Source: Kryptolebias marmoratus (Eukaryota > Chordata > Actinopteri > Cyprinodontiformes > Rivulidae). Taken from it: a DNA stretch of 64,000 nucleotides. The stretch covers positions 5,146,239-5,210,238 of the forward strand of contig NC_051438.1 of assembly GCF_001649575.2 (NCBI RefSeq), given 5' to 3'. The notes under the pieces are model-generated. The model was given only the letters and a program-made list of their open reading frames with translations, ran no database searches and was not told where the DNA came from. The position numbers and the translations under genes are program-made. Positions 23,288-36,772 of the stretch are shown piece after piece. Numbering within the stretch: position 1 is the stretch's first letter; every line of letters begins with the position of its first letter.

Positions 23288-23307
23288 CTAGCAAAACCTC
23301 TTCCTCG
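23288..23307 (-). CDS. pcdh10: pcdh10 coding exon 5: terminal RKRFC and stop
   Basis: Acceptor tctctccatgcag, then CG AGG AAG AGG TTT TGC TAG. The first two bases complete a threonine with the last A of exon 4, giving TAYL-T-RKRFC-stop. Human PCDH10 ends with a very similar basic-hydrophobic-Cys tail (RKRIC as I recall). Only 20 coding bases lie in this exon, 10.3 kb from exon 4, so an ORF search cannot find it. The rest of the exon is 3' UTR. Confidence 0.85.
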
Positions 23308-26300
23308 CTGCATGGAGAGAAAAACAAAAAGTCTGGTTAGACGTGAATATGTTCCTGTGTGTGTGTGTGTGTGTGTGTGTTAGGGTGGGGAATAAAGGGG
23401 AGGTGACGGACACAAAACCCCATTTAAATGGCCTCATTCTCACAGAATTAGAGGTTTAACACATGCACAGACTGGGATGGGAAATGTCACAACCCTCACA
23501 TTCCTCCTATGGAATGATTCACAGTTATTATGTGTACTTGCTGGGGGGAGGTGTGCAAAATGTACATTGACATTTAGGTGGGGGTTGGGGGGTAAGGGAC
23601 CTTTTTGTCACATAAAGGCAGTCCCATTCAACCCAAACATCTTTAGTAGTTTTTAATTTCTCCCCTGTTTAAACATTGAGTCTGCCATGTCTACTCTAGA
23701 TGAAGTTTACAAAAAATCAGCTCGCATATAACCCCTAAATCTCTATAATCCAACGTCGCAAACAAAATATTCTGGAGCAAAACTGTCAACATCCAAGATC
23801 AGAACAATGTTCCCAATGTTCCCACAATGTTCCACATCCAAACATGATCAAGATGACCAAAAGGGAGATCTTAGAACTGAACCACATTTACAGCAGCTTT
23901 GTTCCTCCCTGTCACAACAATAGGCTAACAAACTACATTCATTAAAAAAACTACAATAATCAGACAAACAATAATCTGTCAAACAACAATAATCTGACAA
24001 TAATCTGTCAAACTACAACAATCTGAAAAACTACAATAATCAAATAATGAAACCTTTTATTGTAGTTCTCAGTTCAGACCCAACTGCTGATGAACTGAAT
24101 AAAACATCTTATTTTTAGTTCTAATGAGGCACCAAAATACAAACAATCAGGGCTTCTGATTTATAGACAATTGTTGCTACTTGGAGCGGTACGGTGGAGC
24201 AGTGGTTGGAGCTATCGCCTCACAGCAAGAGGGTCGCAGATCGCCTCCCTTCTGGGGCCTCTGTGGGTGGAGTTTATCTGTTCTCCTCATGTGGGGGTTT
24301 CCTCCCACAGACTGAAACATCCATATTACGTTCACTGATTTTAAAGCTGTCCCTAGGTGTAAATGAGAGTGTGAATGGTTGTTTGTCTCATTTGTCTCCA
24401 TGTGTCCCTGTGATGGACTGGAGACATGTCCAGGTGCCGGAGATAGACACCAGCTCCCCTCCACCCAGATTGGAAAAGCAATTAAAGAACTTAGATGGAT
24501 GTTGCTACTTGAGTATTTTGAAAGGTACGTTGACTTATTTTTCCGGTGGCGGGTGTGTCATAAAGGAGACACTATTTAACACCTCCCCCTCCTCAGAGTG
24601 AGTTTAGACTTTAGATCAGAAATGTTCAGAATGAAAGCAGCAGCTTGGTTTGTTAATTAAACTATAAACGAGGCAACAGTAAGAAAGGTCAGCATTCACC
24701 ATCAGACTCATCACACAGTCTAATCCCAAAACATTAAAAGAAAAACTAAAAAGTTCTTTAATTTGAATATTTCCTTCCTGTTAACTTTATGTGTGTTTAA
24801 CTTGTGGTGAATATTAACAGGAACTCAGGATGGGAGGTTCAGCTAACAGTAAAACCAACAGTGGGGGGGTTGGGGGCGGTTTAAGTAACAGCTACATTAG
24901 GAGTTGGTACAGTCCACTTTAAGATGCTCTGACTTCAAAATATTATAATCTTCCATGTTGAAATATGAGAAATAAAGTTCATAATGTCTGATTACAGTTA
25001 ATATGGAATATAGAAATTCAACCACCCCAACATGGTGTTTTTGCCTCTTCTCAGGGGACAGGGTTGGGCCAACCCTCCTTCCCACCCTGGAATTTGAACC
25101 ATGGGGGTGGGGGGATAGTAGACAACAGTGGCACTGGAGAGGTTGAACTTCACTCTGAATGTTGATCATTTATATAGGACAACAACAAAATCAGCAGGCC
25201 AAGCTTTAAAAGGCTGGAATCTATCCCTTTTATTCCTGTCACTATTCTAGCCCCTGCCTGTGAACATGGCTCNCCCTTCCTACATCTTTATCCCATCCCT
25301 TATTCAACCCAAACCCAGAAAAAAGACAAAGGATTGCCTGTGTATCACTGGCCAACTTGATCAGATTAGAGAGTTTCAGCCTCTCGGTACCATCACTCTA
25401 TCCCTTCCTCCACCCCAGAGCCCCCACCCACCCTAATCCATTATCTCCCTGACTGTTCCCTTGTAGTCATCCAGCCCCGTTCCCCATGGCCAACCCTTCA
25501 CCCTTTCACATGTGAGCCGCGCTGATGTGCGTTGAGAGAGGAGTGAGTGGCGGTGCTCGTGGGAAACAGCCATACTGAGAGCTCTTCAGCTGGAGAGCTG
25601 CGTCACGAGGACATAATCAGCACAACTCTGATAACTATAACTACAGCAGCAGGCGACCAACACAACATGCACCACACTGAAAACACTCCTTTGCCACGAT
25701 AAAGGGCTTCCACCAATCCAGAAGACATGCACGTTGCCCTTACACACCAGTGCGTTTGAATGGCGTGAACTCATTCAGCAAATCACAAAGGGAAGATGGT
25801 GAACAACTGCAGCGTTATCCATTGCACAAATTCATCTGATCTTAAGGAATACTTACAGTACGTGTTTAAGGATGACCAAAAGTTACATAAAATCAAAGAC
25901 AAAATGCCAGAAGCTGTTGGAGGAATGTGAACAAACAATGTTGAGGTTTGCGCAGCAGATTTTGTGTAAGGTTGGAGCCATTATTCAACAGTGACTTGGT
26001 GTCGTTTACATTTTTAAGGCTCTGAAGTGTTCTAAGTGTATATCTTCTGCATGGGTGTAAGTCATGTTGCCCTGCGGGCTGAACCAACCGCAGCTGCTCT
26101 GCAAACATTTCTACCTGTAATGTAGCATCGAGGTCCTCCACCCAGGTCCTCTGACCAGATAAATCAACTATTCTGACGCAGTCAAATTTGTTTGTACCCG
26201 TTTGTTCAAGAAAGAAAACCCAACAATGGTCATTGAAATAGCCTGAAACTGACAAAAGTAATAATAAGGAAAAAAGATGTCCAAAGATTCAACTAATAAG

Positions 26301-29300
26301 AATCAGTCGTTGCTGTTGAACAGAATTATTATTTAAAAACAAAAACAAAAAAAACGAAAACTAATAAAACTGGTCTTAACAAAAACAATAGCGACCCTAG
26401 AAAAGATTGAGGACAGACTGACCACAGGGACATGAAACATGGAGGAGGCTTGGTTCTGTCCTGGGATTGCTTTGCTGCATCTGACACAGAGTGTCCTGAA
26501 TTTGTTCAGAGTCCAATAAAATCTCAAGATTATCAAGACTTTCTGGAGCAAAATGTGCTGCTCAGTGTCAGAAAGCTTGGTCCCAGTCACAGGTCATGGA
26601 TCCTCCAGCAGGATAATGACCCAAAACACACAGCTAAAAACACCAAAAACTGGATCTTCAGTCCCTGTTAAATGCATTTTTCAGTTATACTACTTCTTCT
26701 CTTTCTTCTTTAGGCTCTCGTGGTACTTTTTGTATAGGTTTGGTGCTCCTTTAAGATTTTTTTTTTTTTCTTTTAACCAAAAACATTGTTAAAATATCTG
26801 CAGCATCCCTGCTAAAGCCTGTAACTCATTCAGAGTGGTTTGACATTACATATTTTTATTTAACTGGCCTTACTTTGTAGAAAATTGATTTCACTTTGTC
26901 ATTGAAGAGGGTTTTTTATTTTGTTTTGGAATTAGGCCAGTTTCTATATCCCATCACTGATTTATAATAGCAATACCAGGGTAACACATCCAAGGAGGTG
27001 AACACTTTTTATAGGCAGTGTAGATTGTTCTTTATTTTCAGTTATAAGTCCTGCTTCTTCACTTTTGTTGGTGAAAAGCACTTTCTTTTACAGTGATCAG
27101 TAAATGACGTACTAGTAATTTCCTCCAATCAGCTTAAGTAGTGGTTTAATGATAATAAATTATATATAAATTGGAACAAAACTAAATTTATAATTTTGAT
27201 AACAGCAAAAAGATGATTTAATCACAGTGCCTGTAGATGAAATCAAAGTTGAAAGGCTTTAAGAAGTCAAAGTTTTAGAGGTTTTCAAAGATCATCAACC
27301 TAATTGAAAACCTGTAAACGATATAATAAAGTTTGTAAAAGTACTGCAGTTAAAAATAAATCTAAGAGTGTTTCAGACTTTTCAACACTTCATATTTTGT
27401 TTCATTCAGTTAGTTATGTTAGAGCGCATACTAACAGTCCATTTATCAAGTCAAAAATATTGAAATTTAAAGATTTAGCTTGTTTAAAAATTGTATTAGA
27501 TGTGTAGAAAGCTAAAAAAAAAAAGTTTTGTGGTGAAACAATGTACGGAAGTTTATGTTGTTGTTTTGTTTTTTTACTTTCAAACTTTTTTTTTTAACAT
27601 TTATATTAATTTCTCTAAAACAGATGTTTGTTTCTCAGCACATGAAGTCAGATTATAAAACAATCTGGATGATGACATGAAAAATTGATTCTGAAACTTC
27701 ATTAAAAAAAAAAACAGTAGTAGAATATTACGAACGCCTTGTTAGATTTTGGTGTTTGTGAAATCATTGGCATAATCAGTGCATTACACTAATTATTTTA
27801 CTTTGTCAGGATGAAAAATCCTTCTAAAATATAAACATTTTTACTCATTTAGCAACAGTCTTAAAAAAAACTCCAACCTTCACAAGAGCAGATGGTTGTT
27901 TAATTAACACAATGTAGATTTTGATCAAGAAAGAAAGAAATAAAAAAAGACTCGCAGCACATGATTCTCACATTAAATAAAAGGAGACTGTTGGATATTT
28001 CCTGCTGTTTGGAGGAGCATGCTGTGGTTTTAGATGGTGCTCTGGAAGCAGCAGGGCTCTCAGACTAATAATCCCAGCAAGCTGATTGGCTGATGAGAGG
28101 GGCCCTCTTCACGCGCTGCTTGACGAAATTGTAATCAAGTATTATCACCAAAAAATTGCAGTGATTGAGGATGCCTCTCTTAATGGCTTTTGAATTGATT
28201 TTAGACACTAATTTCGTGGAAAATGCGCCTTCTCTATCCTTTTTAATTTTTTTCTACAATTATCTAAAATTGTTTTTAGATCCTCGGCTCCAACACCAAT
28301 GACATCCTCAGAATGAGAAAAACGATGTTAGGCTCACTGCATGCTGATTCTTTTCTGCTGTGATTAAAAACAGGCATTTTCACAACTTTTTTTCCCACTT
28401 AACAAAAAAATCTGCAAGAAAAATAAGTACAATTCAGAACAGAATTTCAAATCTTCCTTCTAGCAAAGTTCTCAACAGTCAAGCTCCACCTTATATTAAA
28501 GACTTTCTTGTTCCATATTTTCCAAACAGAGCACTTCGCTCCTAGGCTGTTCTCAGCTGACTTTCATTTGAAACTACAAATTTGTGATTAATTAAATTTG
28601 TGCTTCAATTTGGATTTCAGCTCCAGTCACAAGAACTGTCCAACAAACAAAAAAATATTTTCATTTCGCGAAAAAATATATATATATATATATATATATA
28701 TTCTGCTTTGCGAGCGTGCTCTCATCTTGTCTCGCCTCCTGAATGAGCTGCAGCACCCCCCTCCAGAGAGACGAGCGGGGGGTAGGGGAGCAGACAGAGA
28801 GAGAAACTCTTATGTTGAGAAACAATAACATTTAACACTGAGCACAAAGTCTATAACAGATAATCAGGGTCAACTTTCCTGTAAGGTTTGTAGTAAATAA
28901 TTAGTAAGTAACAACTGAAACAAAGAAAAGTAATCACTTCAAAGAAACTCTTCCACGATGAAAATGCTCAAAAAAAAAAAAAGATACAAAAACAAATTAT
29001 AAAAGCACTCTAAAATGTGACGAGATAAAAAGATGACTTTTCAATTTGAAACAAAATAAACACAAGAAGATTACATGTCAGGCTCTACTAGAATCAAATG
29101 TCAATGAAAAAGGTGAGTTTTCAGCAGACTTTAAAATGGACCAGGCTCTGAGCAGATGAATTGTTCCACAGAGTGGGACCTGCCACTGCAAAGGTCTGAT
29201 CACCTTTGGTTTGAAGTTTGGTTTGGTGGAATGTCTAAAAGCATCTGATTACTGGACGTAAGTGATCCTACTGGTATAATGTGCACACACTTTCTCACCC

Positions 29301-32300
29301 CTGTTAATAATGAAGCTGCTGCATTTTGTACCAGTTGCAAACAACGGAGGGATGACTGATCTTAACCTACCAGCAGAGAGTTGTAGTCGTCCGAACAAGA
29401 CAAGATAACAACAGGAACAAGTTTCTGGGAGAGAGATAGGGTTTTGCTTTGGCTAAAGGATTCAAGTGAAAGACGCTTGTTTTAACAACTGAGCTGTTGT
29501 GTTCAAATGAGCTCTCAATTATCACATGAAGGTTTCTTACAGAAGAGTGTCTGTAGGAAGCCATGGACTCATGAAAGGAATCAGGGCCATGCTGGGAGTC
29601 AGCTCGTCCAACTAAAATGACCTCAGTCTTGTTCTCATTTAAGTTGTGACCTATCCGGAGTGTACCCTGCCTCTTGTACAATCACCACTGGAGAAAGGCG
29701 CCAGCTTCCCCACAACCCTGAACAGAAAAGTGGGTAAAGAAAATGAACGAATGGATGATATTTTAAATTCATCTACGTCTTTATATCATTTAGATCAACA
29801 GAGGCTGCAATGAATCTTTTGATTTAAATTTTAGGGGCAGATAGAGCTGAATGTTGTCAGCATACCAAATAAATGAGATCTGATGTTAAGGATAGATCCC
29901 AATGGCAACAAGTAAAGAGAGAACAGAACAGGGCCCAGGATGGACCCCTGAGGAACGCCAGGTTTGAAAACTAATCATTAATCTAAACACAGAAAATCCT
30001 TTCTGTCAGATATGATCAAACCACTGTAAAGCAGAGCCTTTGATTCCTGCACAATGTTCAAGTTGAGATAAAAGATTATTGTGGTCCACAGTGTTGAAAG
30101 CAGCACTCAGGTCTGAAAGGACAAGTACAGCAGAGCTCCCAGTCAACACGTAAAAGAAGGTCATTAAAAACTTTTAAACAAGCTGTTTCTGTACTATCGT
30201 ACTGTTTAAAACCAGAATGTAATTTTTTATAAATGTTTTCATCTAAAAATCTAAATAAAAGTTTGCGAGTGCAAAAGGACAATTTTCTCTAAAACTTTAG
30301 ATAAAAAGGTAGAGAAGGATCCAAGCTTTTCTTTTTAAAGAGAGGCCACCCTGCAGTGGGCTTGAAGGCAGCTGGAACACAACCTGAGCTAAATGATGTT
30401 TAAGTACGAGCCAACAGTACCAAAAACCTCCTGAAGTCTACGGGACAGGACGCTGTCAGAGGAACAGGACGCTTTCAAAGGGACAGGATGCTGTCAGAGG
30501 GACAGGACGCTGTCAGAGGGACAGGATACTGTCAGATGGACAGGACGCTGTCAGAGGCACAGGACGCTGTCAGAGGGACAGGATACTGTCAGATGGACAG
30601 GACGCTGTCAAAGGGACAGGATGCTGTCAGAAGGACAGGACGCTGTTAGATGGACAGGACGCTGTTAGATGGACAGGACGCTGTCAGAGGGACAGGACGC
30701 TGTCAAAGGGACAGGATGCTGTCAGAAGGACAGGACGCTGTCAAAGGGACAGGATGCTGTCAGAAGGAGAGGACGCTGTCAGAGGGACAGGATGCTGTCA
30801 GAGGGACAGGATGCTGTCAGAAGGAGAGGACGCTGTCAGAGGGACAGGACGCTTTGGGCTTCAGATGTTTGATGGTTTAGATGTTCACAGAGTCCATGTG
30901 ATAACACAAGGTCCAATCTGCGTCCCTGTTCATGTGTAAATTCAGTGAAAAGAGTTTGCTCTCACAAATTAATTATTTTAAAATCACCAACAATTAACCA
31001 GAAGTCTATAAAACCTTTTCTAAAGTCCTTATAAAACTTTATAGGATGATAAACTACTGTGCACAACACGGATAAAAGCAGATCTCGAACAGTTGCAGTT
31101 GGAATCTGGTGTATGATTCAGGTGGACTTTGTTGCTCGTTAAAACAGGATCTGAATGCCGACAGCAGCCCTCCACCTCTGTCTGTAGCTTGAGGAGAGTT
31201 AATGAATGCACAGTCTGGAGGAAGAAGTTCAGGAAAAGGATTCAACTCACCCTCATAAAGTCAGGATTCAGTGATAAAGACCAGTTGTGAGAAGGTGAAG
31301 AACTCATTCATTATGAAAGACGTGTTCAGAGAGCCATTCAATATCATCTCAGCCGTTGAGGAGATGCGATCAAGCATCTGAAGGGTCAACCCTGCTTTCG
31401 GTGGTCCAAACCAACAAATTCCACCAGCAGTCAGGGATCAGAGGATGTCCAGTTGCACCTGTGTCTTTTCGTTCACTTCTTGCAGGGAACAGTGAGAGTG
31501 AGTCAGCCTAACTCTTAGCTGCTATGCCTAACGGAAGAACAAAGCTTGACAAAGTTTCACTCGACAGTTCCTGTGTTGACAGAGTGTGCGGCAGTCATAA
31601 ACTAGTCGTGCCAGGGCATCCTGGCTACATAAAAAGAATAAAAATGGACAACAGCTAACAGCAAGTTGAGGTGAAGTGGCTGTGACATCTTCCTCCTGGT
31701 ATGAGATGCTACTCAAAGGTAGTTACAGTCTGATAACTCAACTTTAGAGGTAAAAATGAGCTGCTGTCAACAAAACAACAGATACAAGAGACAGCATCAT
31801 CATTTTCATCAGCGAGGTAAATAGAACAGTTCAAATAAAAAAAGATTTCCACTACATTTTCTGTAATGTTAAGAAATCAAATGGGAGTTTTAAGATCATA
31901 TGTGAAGCACTTTTATTTTACAAACGAAGGACAGTTTCCTTTCTGTCACATAAAACAAACATGTGAAGAACTTTATTTTACAAAAAGACCAGAAGGTTTT
32001 TAGTTATAAATGACTTAAAGGCAGATTTTTAAGCAATTCTTTCTAAAACACTGAATATTCTTTTGAACTGAAACACTTTCTGCTGTATTTTTGTTGAAAT
32101 TTGTCAACATTAATGAAATTTTGGATATTGTCCCAATTCATTTTTAAAATATAAGTCATTCACTGTATAATAACTTTAACATGAAAAACCTTATGACACG
32201 TGGAATTCAGATAAAATAAGAAAGAAAGAAAAACTTGGAGAAATGTAAAAGGTGTCATGTAGTGGAAGTGCACTACATATCATTTTTACTTTTTGTAATT

Positions 32301-35300
32301 TGTGTTTGTTATTTTATTTTAACGGCTACAGTTAAATAAATACTTTTAGTCATTTTTAATTAAAGATCAACAGAAAGGTAACAGGAACATTCTTTAAGTG
32401 CAATAAATGTTTTAAAAGTCAATGAATAGTTGTTTTCTATAATCATCTGTCTGTAGAACACTGTTTACAATTCAGACTGGACAAAAAAAGACAGTTTTTA
32501 ATTTTATAATGAAGTTCTTAGTTAACAACTCCTACGACAAGTTTAGTTTTTCTGTCTGTACTTCTGGGATAATTGGTGTCTGTCTTAAAATAAAAAAATA
32601 AAACGCCAGCATTTGGCATTTATTTCTCTTATTTCTCGTACCAAATCATGAACGTCAAACCACAGTATGTACATGATGGCGACCATCAAATCAAGGTATG
32701 TACTAAACAGAGACCCTCACACATTGGTACATAACAAACCATGCCCCTAATATACAGTGGTTTTATAAAACCCCAGAATAAGAGTCCCCAAATGGCAGAC
32801 CGCAGTGAAGATCCAAACCCAAATGAATTCCTGTTCGGACCTAGATCAGTTGTTAAACCTGAATGAAATTAATATTTTTTGTCTTACACACATTTTGTTG
32901 AATTAATTTTAAGCATCCTGTCTTTTATAACATTTACAATAATAGGTGCCTCGGTCCTGTCCGTGGGTTTCACCGCTGTAGGGAGAAGCCTCCAGAGTCA
33001 AAAACTCAAAAAGACAAGACCACAAGTAAAGACCACATGAATGTCTCTAAAAAGGACAAGTTGAGAGAGAAACAAGAGGTTTTTGTTTAGACTGGAAGGA
33101 CTCTTATGTGTTCATGCTTCCTGCAGAGAATTTCAAAGCAGCCATCCACCCAGCTCGGGGAGAACATGTAAACTCAGGAGGGGAACCAGACATGCTGAGA
33201 GTTTCACACCCATCTTTTTATATAATCTGCTCTGGACCTCTGCTTGAGAAGATATTTTTTTTCTAGGCAGACCATACTGAAGTCCACTGTCCTCGAACTG
33301 AAAGAGGCAGGACTGTAAGTGAGTGAGTGTGTGTAGAAATGAAGTGAAACAGAAGGTGAGGACAGATACGATCAGTGCAGTCAGAGATAATGGAGAAGCT
33401 TTAGAAGAGGAAGGAGTTAGTTTAACACTCCGACAACAGAGCTGAGAGAACAAGGGTCAGAGCTGAAAGACATTTTCAGCCAATCCAGGGACAAAATGCA
33501 ATCTGACGTCTTTTCTTATTACTAAATTTGATTGAGTCTAAGATGGGAGCACCACAGAATACTCACTTAAATAAGCAGTGTTAGAAGCTGCTCTGGAGCG
33601 AGGCAGAAATGCTTCCAGCTCTTTCCTCTCTGACGCGAGGTGCTGGCTGACTGGGGGGGTCTGAAGATGACAGTGGTGGTTTTGGTGATGATGGAGGGGT
33701 TGGTGAGTGAGAGGCGCCTCTTTACCGAATGTGGAGAATGAACTATCGGCCGTTTGCTCTGGACTTTCAAATACCTCTGTGTCTGGGACCGAGTCCATGC
33801 CAGGCACGTGGAGGTTGCTACGGTAGTCCAGACCCTGGCGCCCATCGGAGGCCACGAAGCTCGGCATCCAGCAGCGGTCAGAGTGACCCAGGGCCTTGCA
33901 CTCCTCTGTGCAGTTAGAGAACAGATCAGCACCTGCGGACAAGAGACAAGAAGGAGAGGAAACGGGGAGGCAGGAGGTGGAGGTTACCTGGGGGGTTCTG
34001 ATTGAGACATGAAACACAATACATGCAAAATTAAGACCTGGATTTCCTTGAAGGAATGCCACTTTTCATGCCAGAGTTTTAGACCAAGACGCCCTAAGAA
34101 GGGATGTAGTTTTAGCCGTTCGGGTTCAACCTTGAAAATAACTTTAAGGACGAACTCAAGAATTTAGCAAACCAGCCCACCTAATTTTAGTTCAATACCT
34201 GTAAAAGTGACCAAATTGTAGCTACTTTTGTGTTTTCTTAGGTCAGTTCTCCGTGGAGGCTATACAACGTTGGAGTGACTCCAGCCTGAAAAGTGGTTTG
34301 TGTGATATTTCGCCAACGCTACAGACAAATGAACACACACACAGGCAAAAACATTATCACCTTTGGCAGCAAGAGATGAAAAAACAACTTCAAATAACAA
34401 AATGTGACAGCTGCTATTTGACTCCTCATGTCAGAGCTTTCTGTCCTGCAGCGTTAAGTTCAAAGCTTCCCACACAATGGTTAGAAAAACCACTCGGCTA
34501 TCTCACACACACACACACATAACAGCATGGTGGAAAAAGTCGACTACTGGTTCTGTAGAAACATAATTTCTGCTAAAAACTAGACGTGTGAATGCTGAAT
34601 GACTGAGGACATTTGGATGATTTGAATGAATTAACTGAATTGGTCAACTTAAAACAAGCAGAACACGAGCTAAAATGAGCAGAATCATAGCGAAATGGAG
34701 CTAAAGCAAGCAAGCCAGTAGCTACAAGGTAAAAGTAGTATAGGAAGACAAAAACAGAGCCAGTAGGTGAAGCGGATTTCAAAGAACAATGATTCTGAAG
34801 GAACTGGGGAGATTTCAGTGTACTTAAGAGGGGACTTTTGTTTGAAATAAAGTCAAATATTAAAAAAAAGTATTAAAGTTACAGCACACTGTTCCTGAAG
34901 GGTCTGAAACTTCTGATGTATGAATGGTTAAATTAGCAGAAAGTATACAGAAGTAGTTCCACTGCCAAAAAATGTACAGCAGGAACTATAAAGAGGAAAA
35001 CAGTAGAGAGAGTACTGAGTCTGCAGCTCCACAGGAAGTACAGCATGTACCTTTACTACTCCACCTGCAGTCTTCCAGCTGCACTCACTTGGGTGTGTTT
35101 TAAGCCTTGGCATTTAAATATATTTAAATACTCTGCAGAAGTCTTTGAAACACATTTGACATGTGGTGTTTCTTCACGTCAGCATGAGAAATACTCTTAA
35201 AGGAGTCTTTATTTTTCGGGACATAAGTCATTTCTTTTCTGGGAAATAAGAACGTTAACTTTTTCGACTGTAAGACAATATCCGATATCCACATCGCTGC

Positions 35301-36054
35301 ACTTTCGGTGGTTCCTTTTGAGCGCTCCACTGACGTCTGTTCAGGGGCTCATGAGATATTTTGCTAACAGACCTTGCAAACACGGACCTTTTGGCAGCGA
35401 GTGATACAATCTGCTGTCAGCTGTGTTTCTCCTGTGTTTGCACCTCCACCCTGACCCTTTGGGTCGGCTGACATTAGTGTGAGTGCTGCAGGCTCCTGGG
35501 ATCTGTAAATAAATACCCCCCCACCCCCCCACNNNNNNNNNNNNNNNNNNNNNNNNNNNNNNNNNNNNNNNNNNNNNNNNNNNNNNNNNNNNNNNNNNNN
35601 NNNNNNNNNNNNNNNNNNNNNNNNNNNNNNNNNNNNNNNNNNNNNNNNNNNNNNNNNNNNNNNNNNNNNNNNNNNNNNNNNNNNNNNNNNNNNNNNNNNN
35701 NNNNNNNNNNNNNNNNNNNNNNNNNNNNNNNNNNNNNNNNNNNNNNNNNNNNNNNNNNNNNNNNNNNNNNNNNNNNNNNNNNNNNNNNNNNNNNNNNNNN
35801 NNNNNNNNNNNNNNNNNNNNNNNNNNNNNNNNNNNNNNNNNNNNNNNNNNNNNNNNNNNNNNNNNNNNNNNNNNNNNNNNNNNNNNNNNNNNNNNNNNNN
35901 NNNNNNNNNNNNNNNNNNNNNNNNNNNNNNNNNNNNNNNNNNNNNNNNNNNNNNNNNNNNNNNNNNNNNNNNNNNNNNNNNNNNNNNNNNNNNNNNNNNN
36001 NNNNNNNNNNNNNNNNNNNNNNNNNNNNNNNNNNNNNNNNNNNNNNNNNNNNNN

Positions 36055-36097
<43 letters not shown>

Positions 36098-36700
36098 TGT
36101 AGGGGTCAGCAAAGTGGGAATTTGCTTTGTTACAAAGCGGATTAATTTGGCTTGCTGTCGCTAACAGCTTGGAAAAGTGCCCAGTCTCCTAACGAGAGGG
36201 GCTCCTTATTAAATATTAACTAACATGCCATAAATACACCATTCCATTACATTTTAATACAACCGCTAACATGGAAGATAATAACTTGTACGGGTTACAG
36301 AGGGAGCAGGCTGAAGCCCCACTGGCTACTGACTTACTGCCTAACAAACAAACAAACAATAAAAGAAAAGAAACAAACAAAAAAAAACCCACCATAATTA
36401 GATATAAAGCTCTCCATTTTAGACGAGGATAAAAGTCCCCCAGAAAAACAAGGAAAAAACATGGAGAATAAAGTGTAAATCTAAATCACTAAACCAGATC
36501 AAGACATCTCAATTTCTTGACATTTTGGCAAAATAAATTGTTTTGTTGGCACATTTGAGTGAGTCACTCAGTTCAGGAGGATAGAAACTAGGGCTGGAAT
36601 AAAAGCGATTGGTTCGGGAAATGAACAGAAATGTGTTTTTATTTGAATGCTCTACCTGTTTTCCCCACTTTACAAAGATATTCCGATGCTCTGTCTGTCA

Positions 36701-36772
<72 letters not shown>

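Noticed and set aside
25893..26255. 120-codon minus-strand frame as a gene
   Set aside because: Amino-acid mix is plausible, but there is no recognisable domain; it could be a transposon remnant within a pcdh10 intron. A protein search would decide.
30444..30855. CRISPR-like array
   Set aside because: Units are directly adjacent with no spacers, in vertebrate DNA.
30650..30939. Repetitive open frames with [16 protein letters not shown] peptides
   Set aside because: They come from the 19-bp minisatellite read in three phases; no gene context.
33538..34062. 174-codon single-exon gene on the minus strand
   Set aside because: Only 33567-33932 is coding (pcdh10 exon 4). The ends of the frame are intron, as shown by the acceptor and donor sites and the loss of family similarity.
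35474..36112. 212-codon minus-strand frame
   Set aside because: It runs through the 522-base gap of N.
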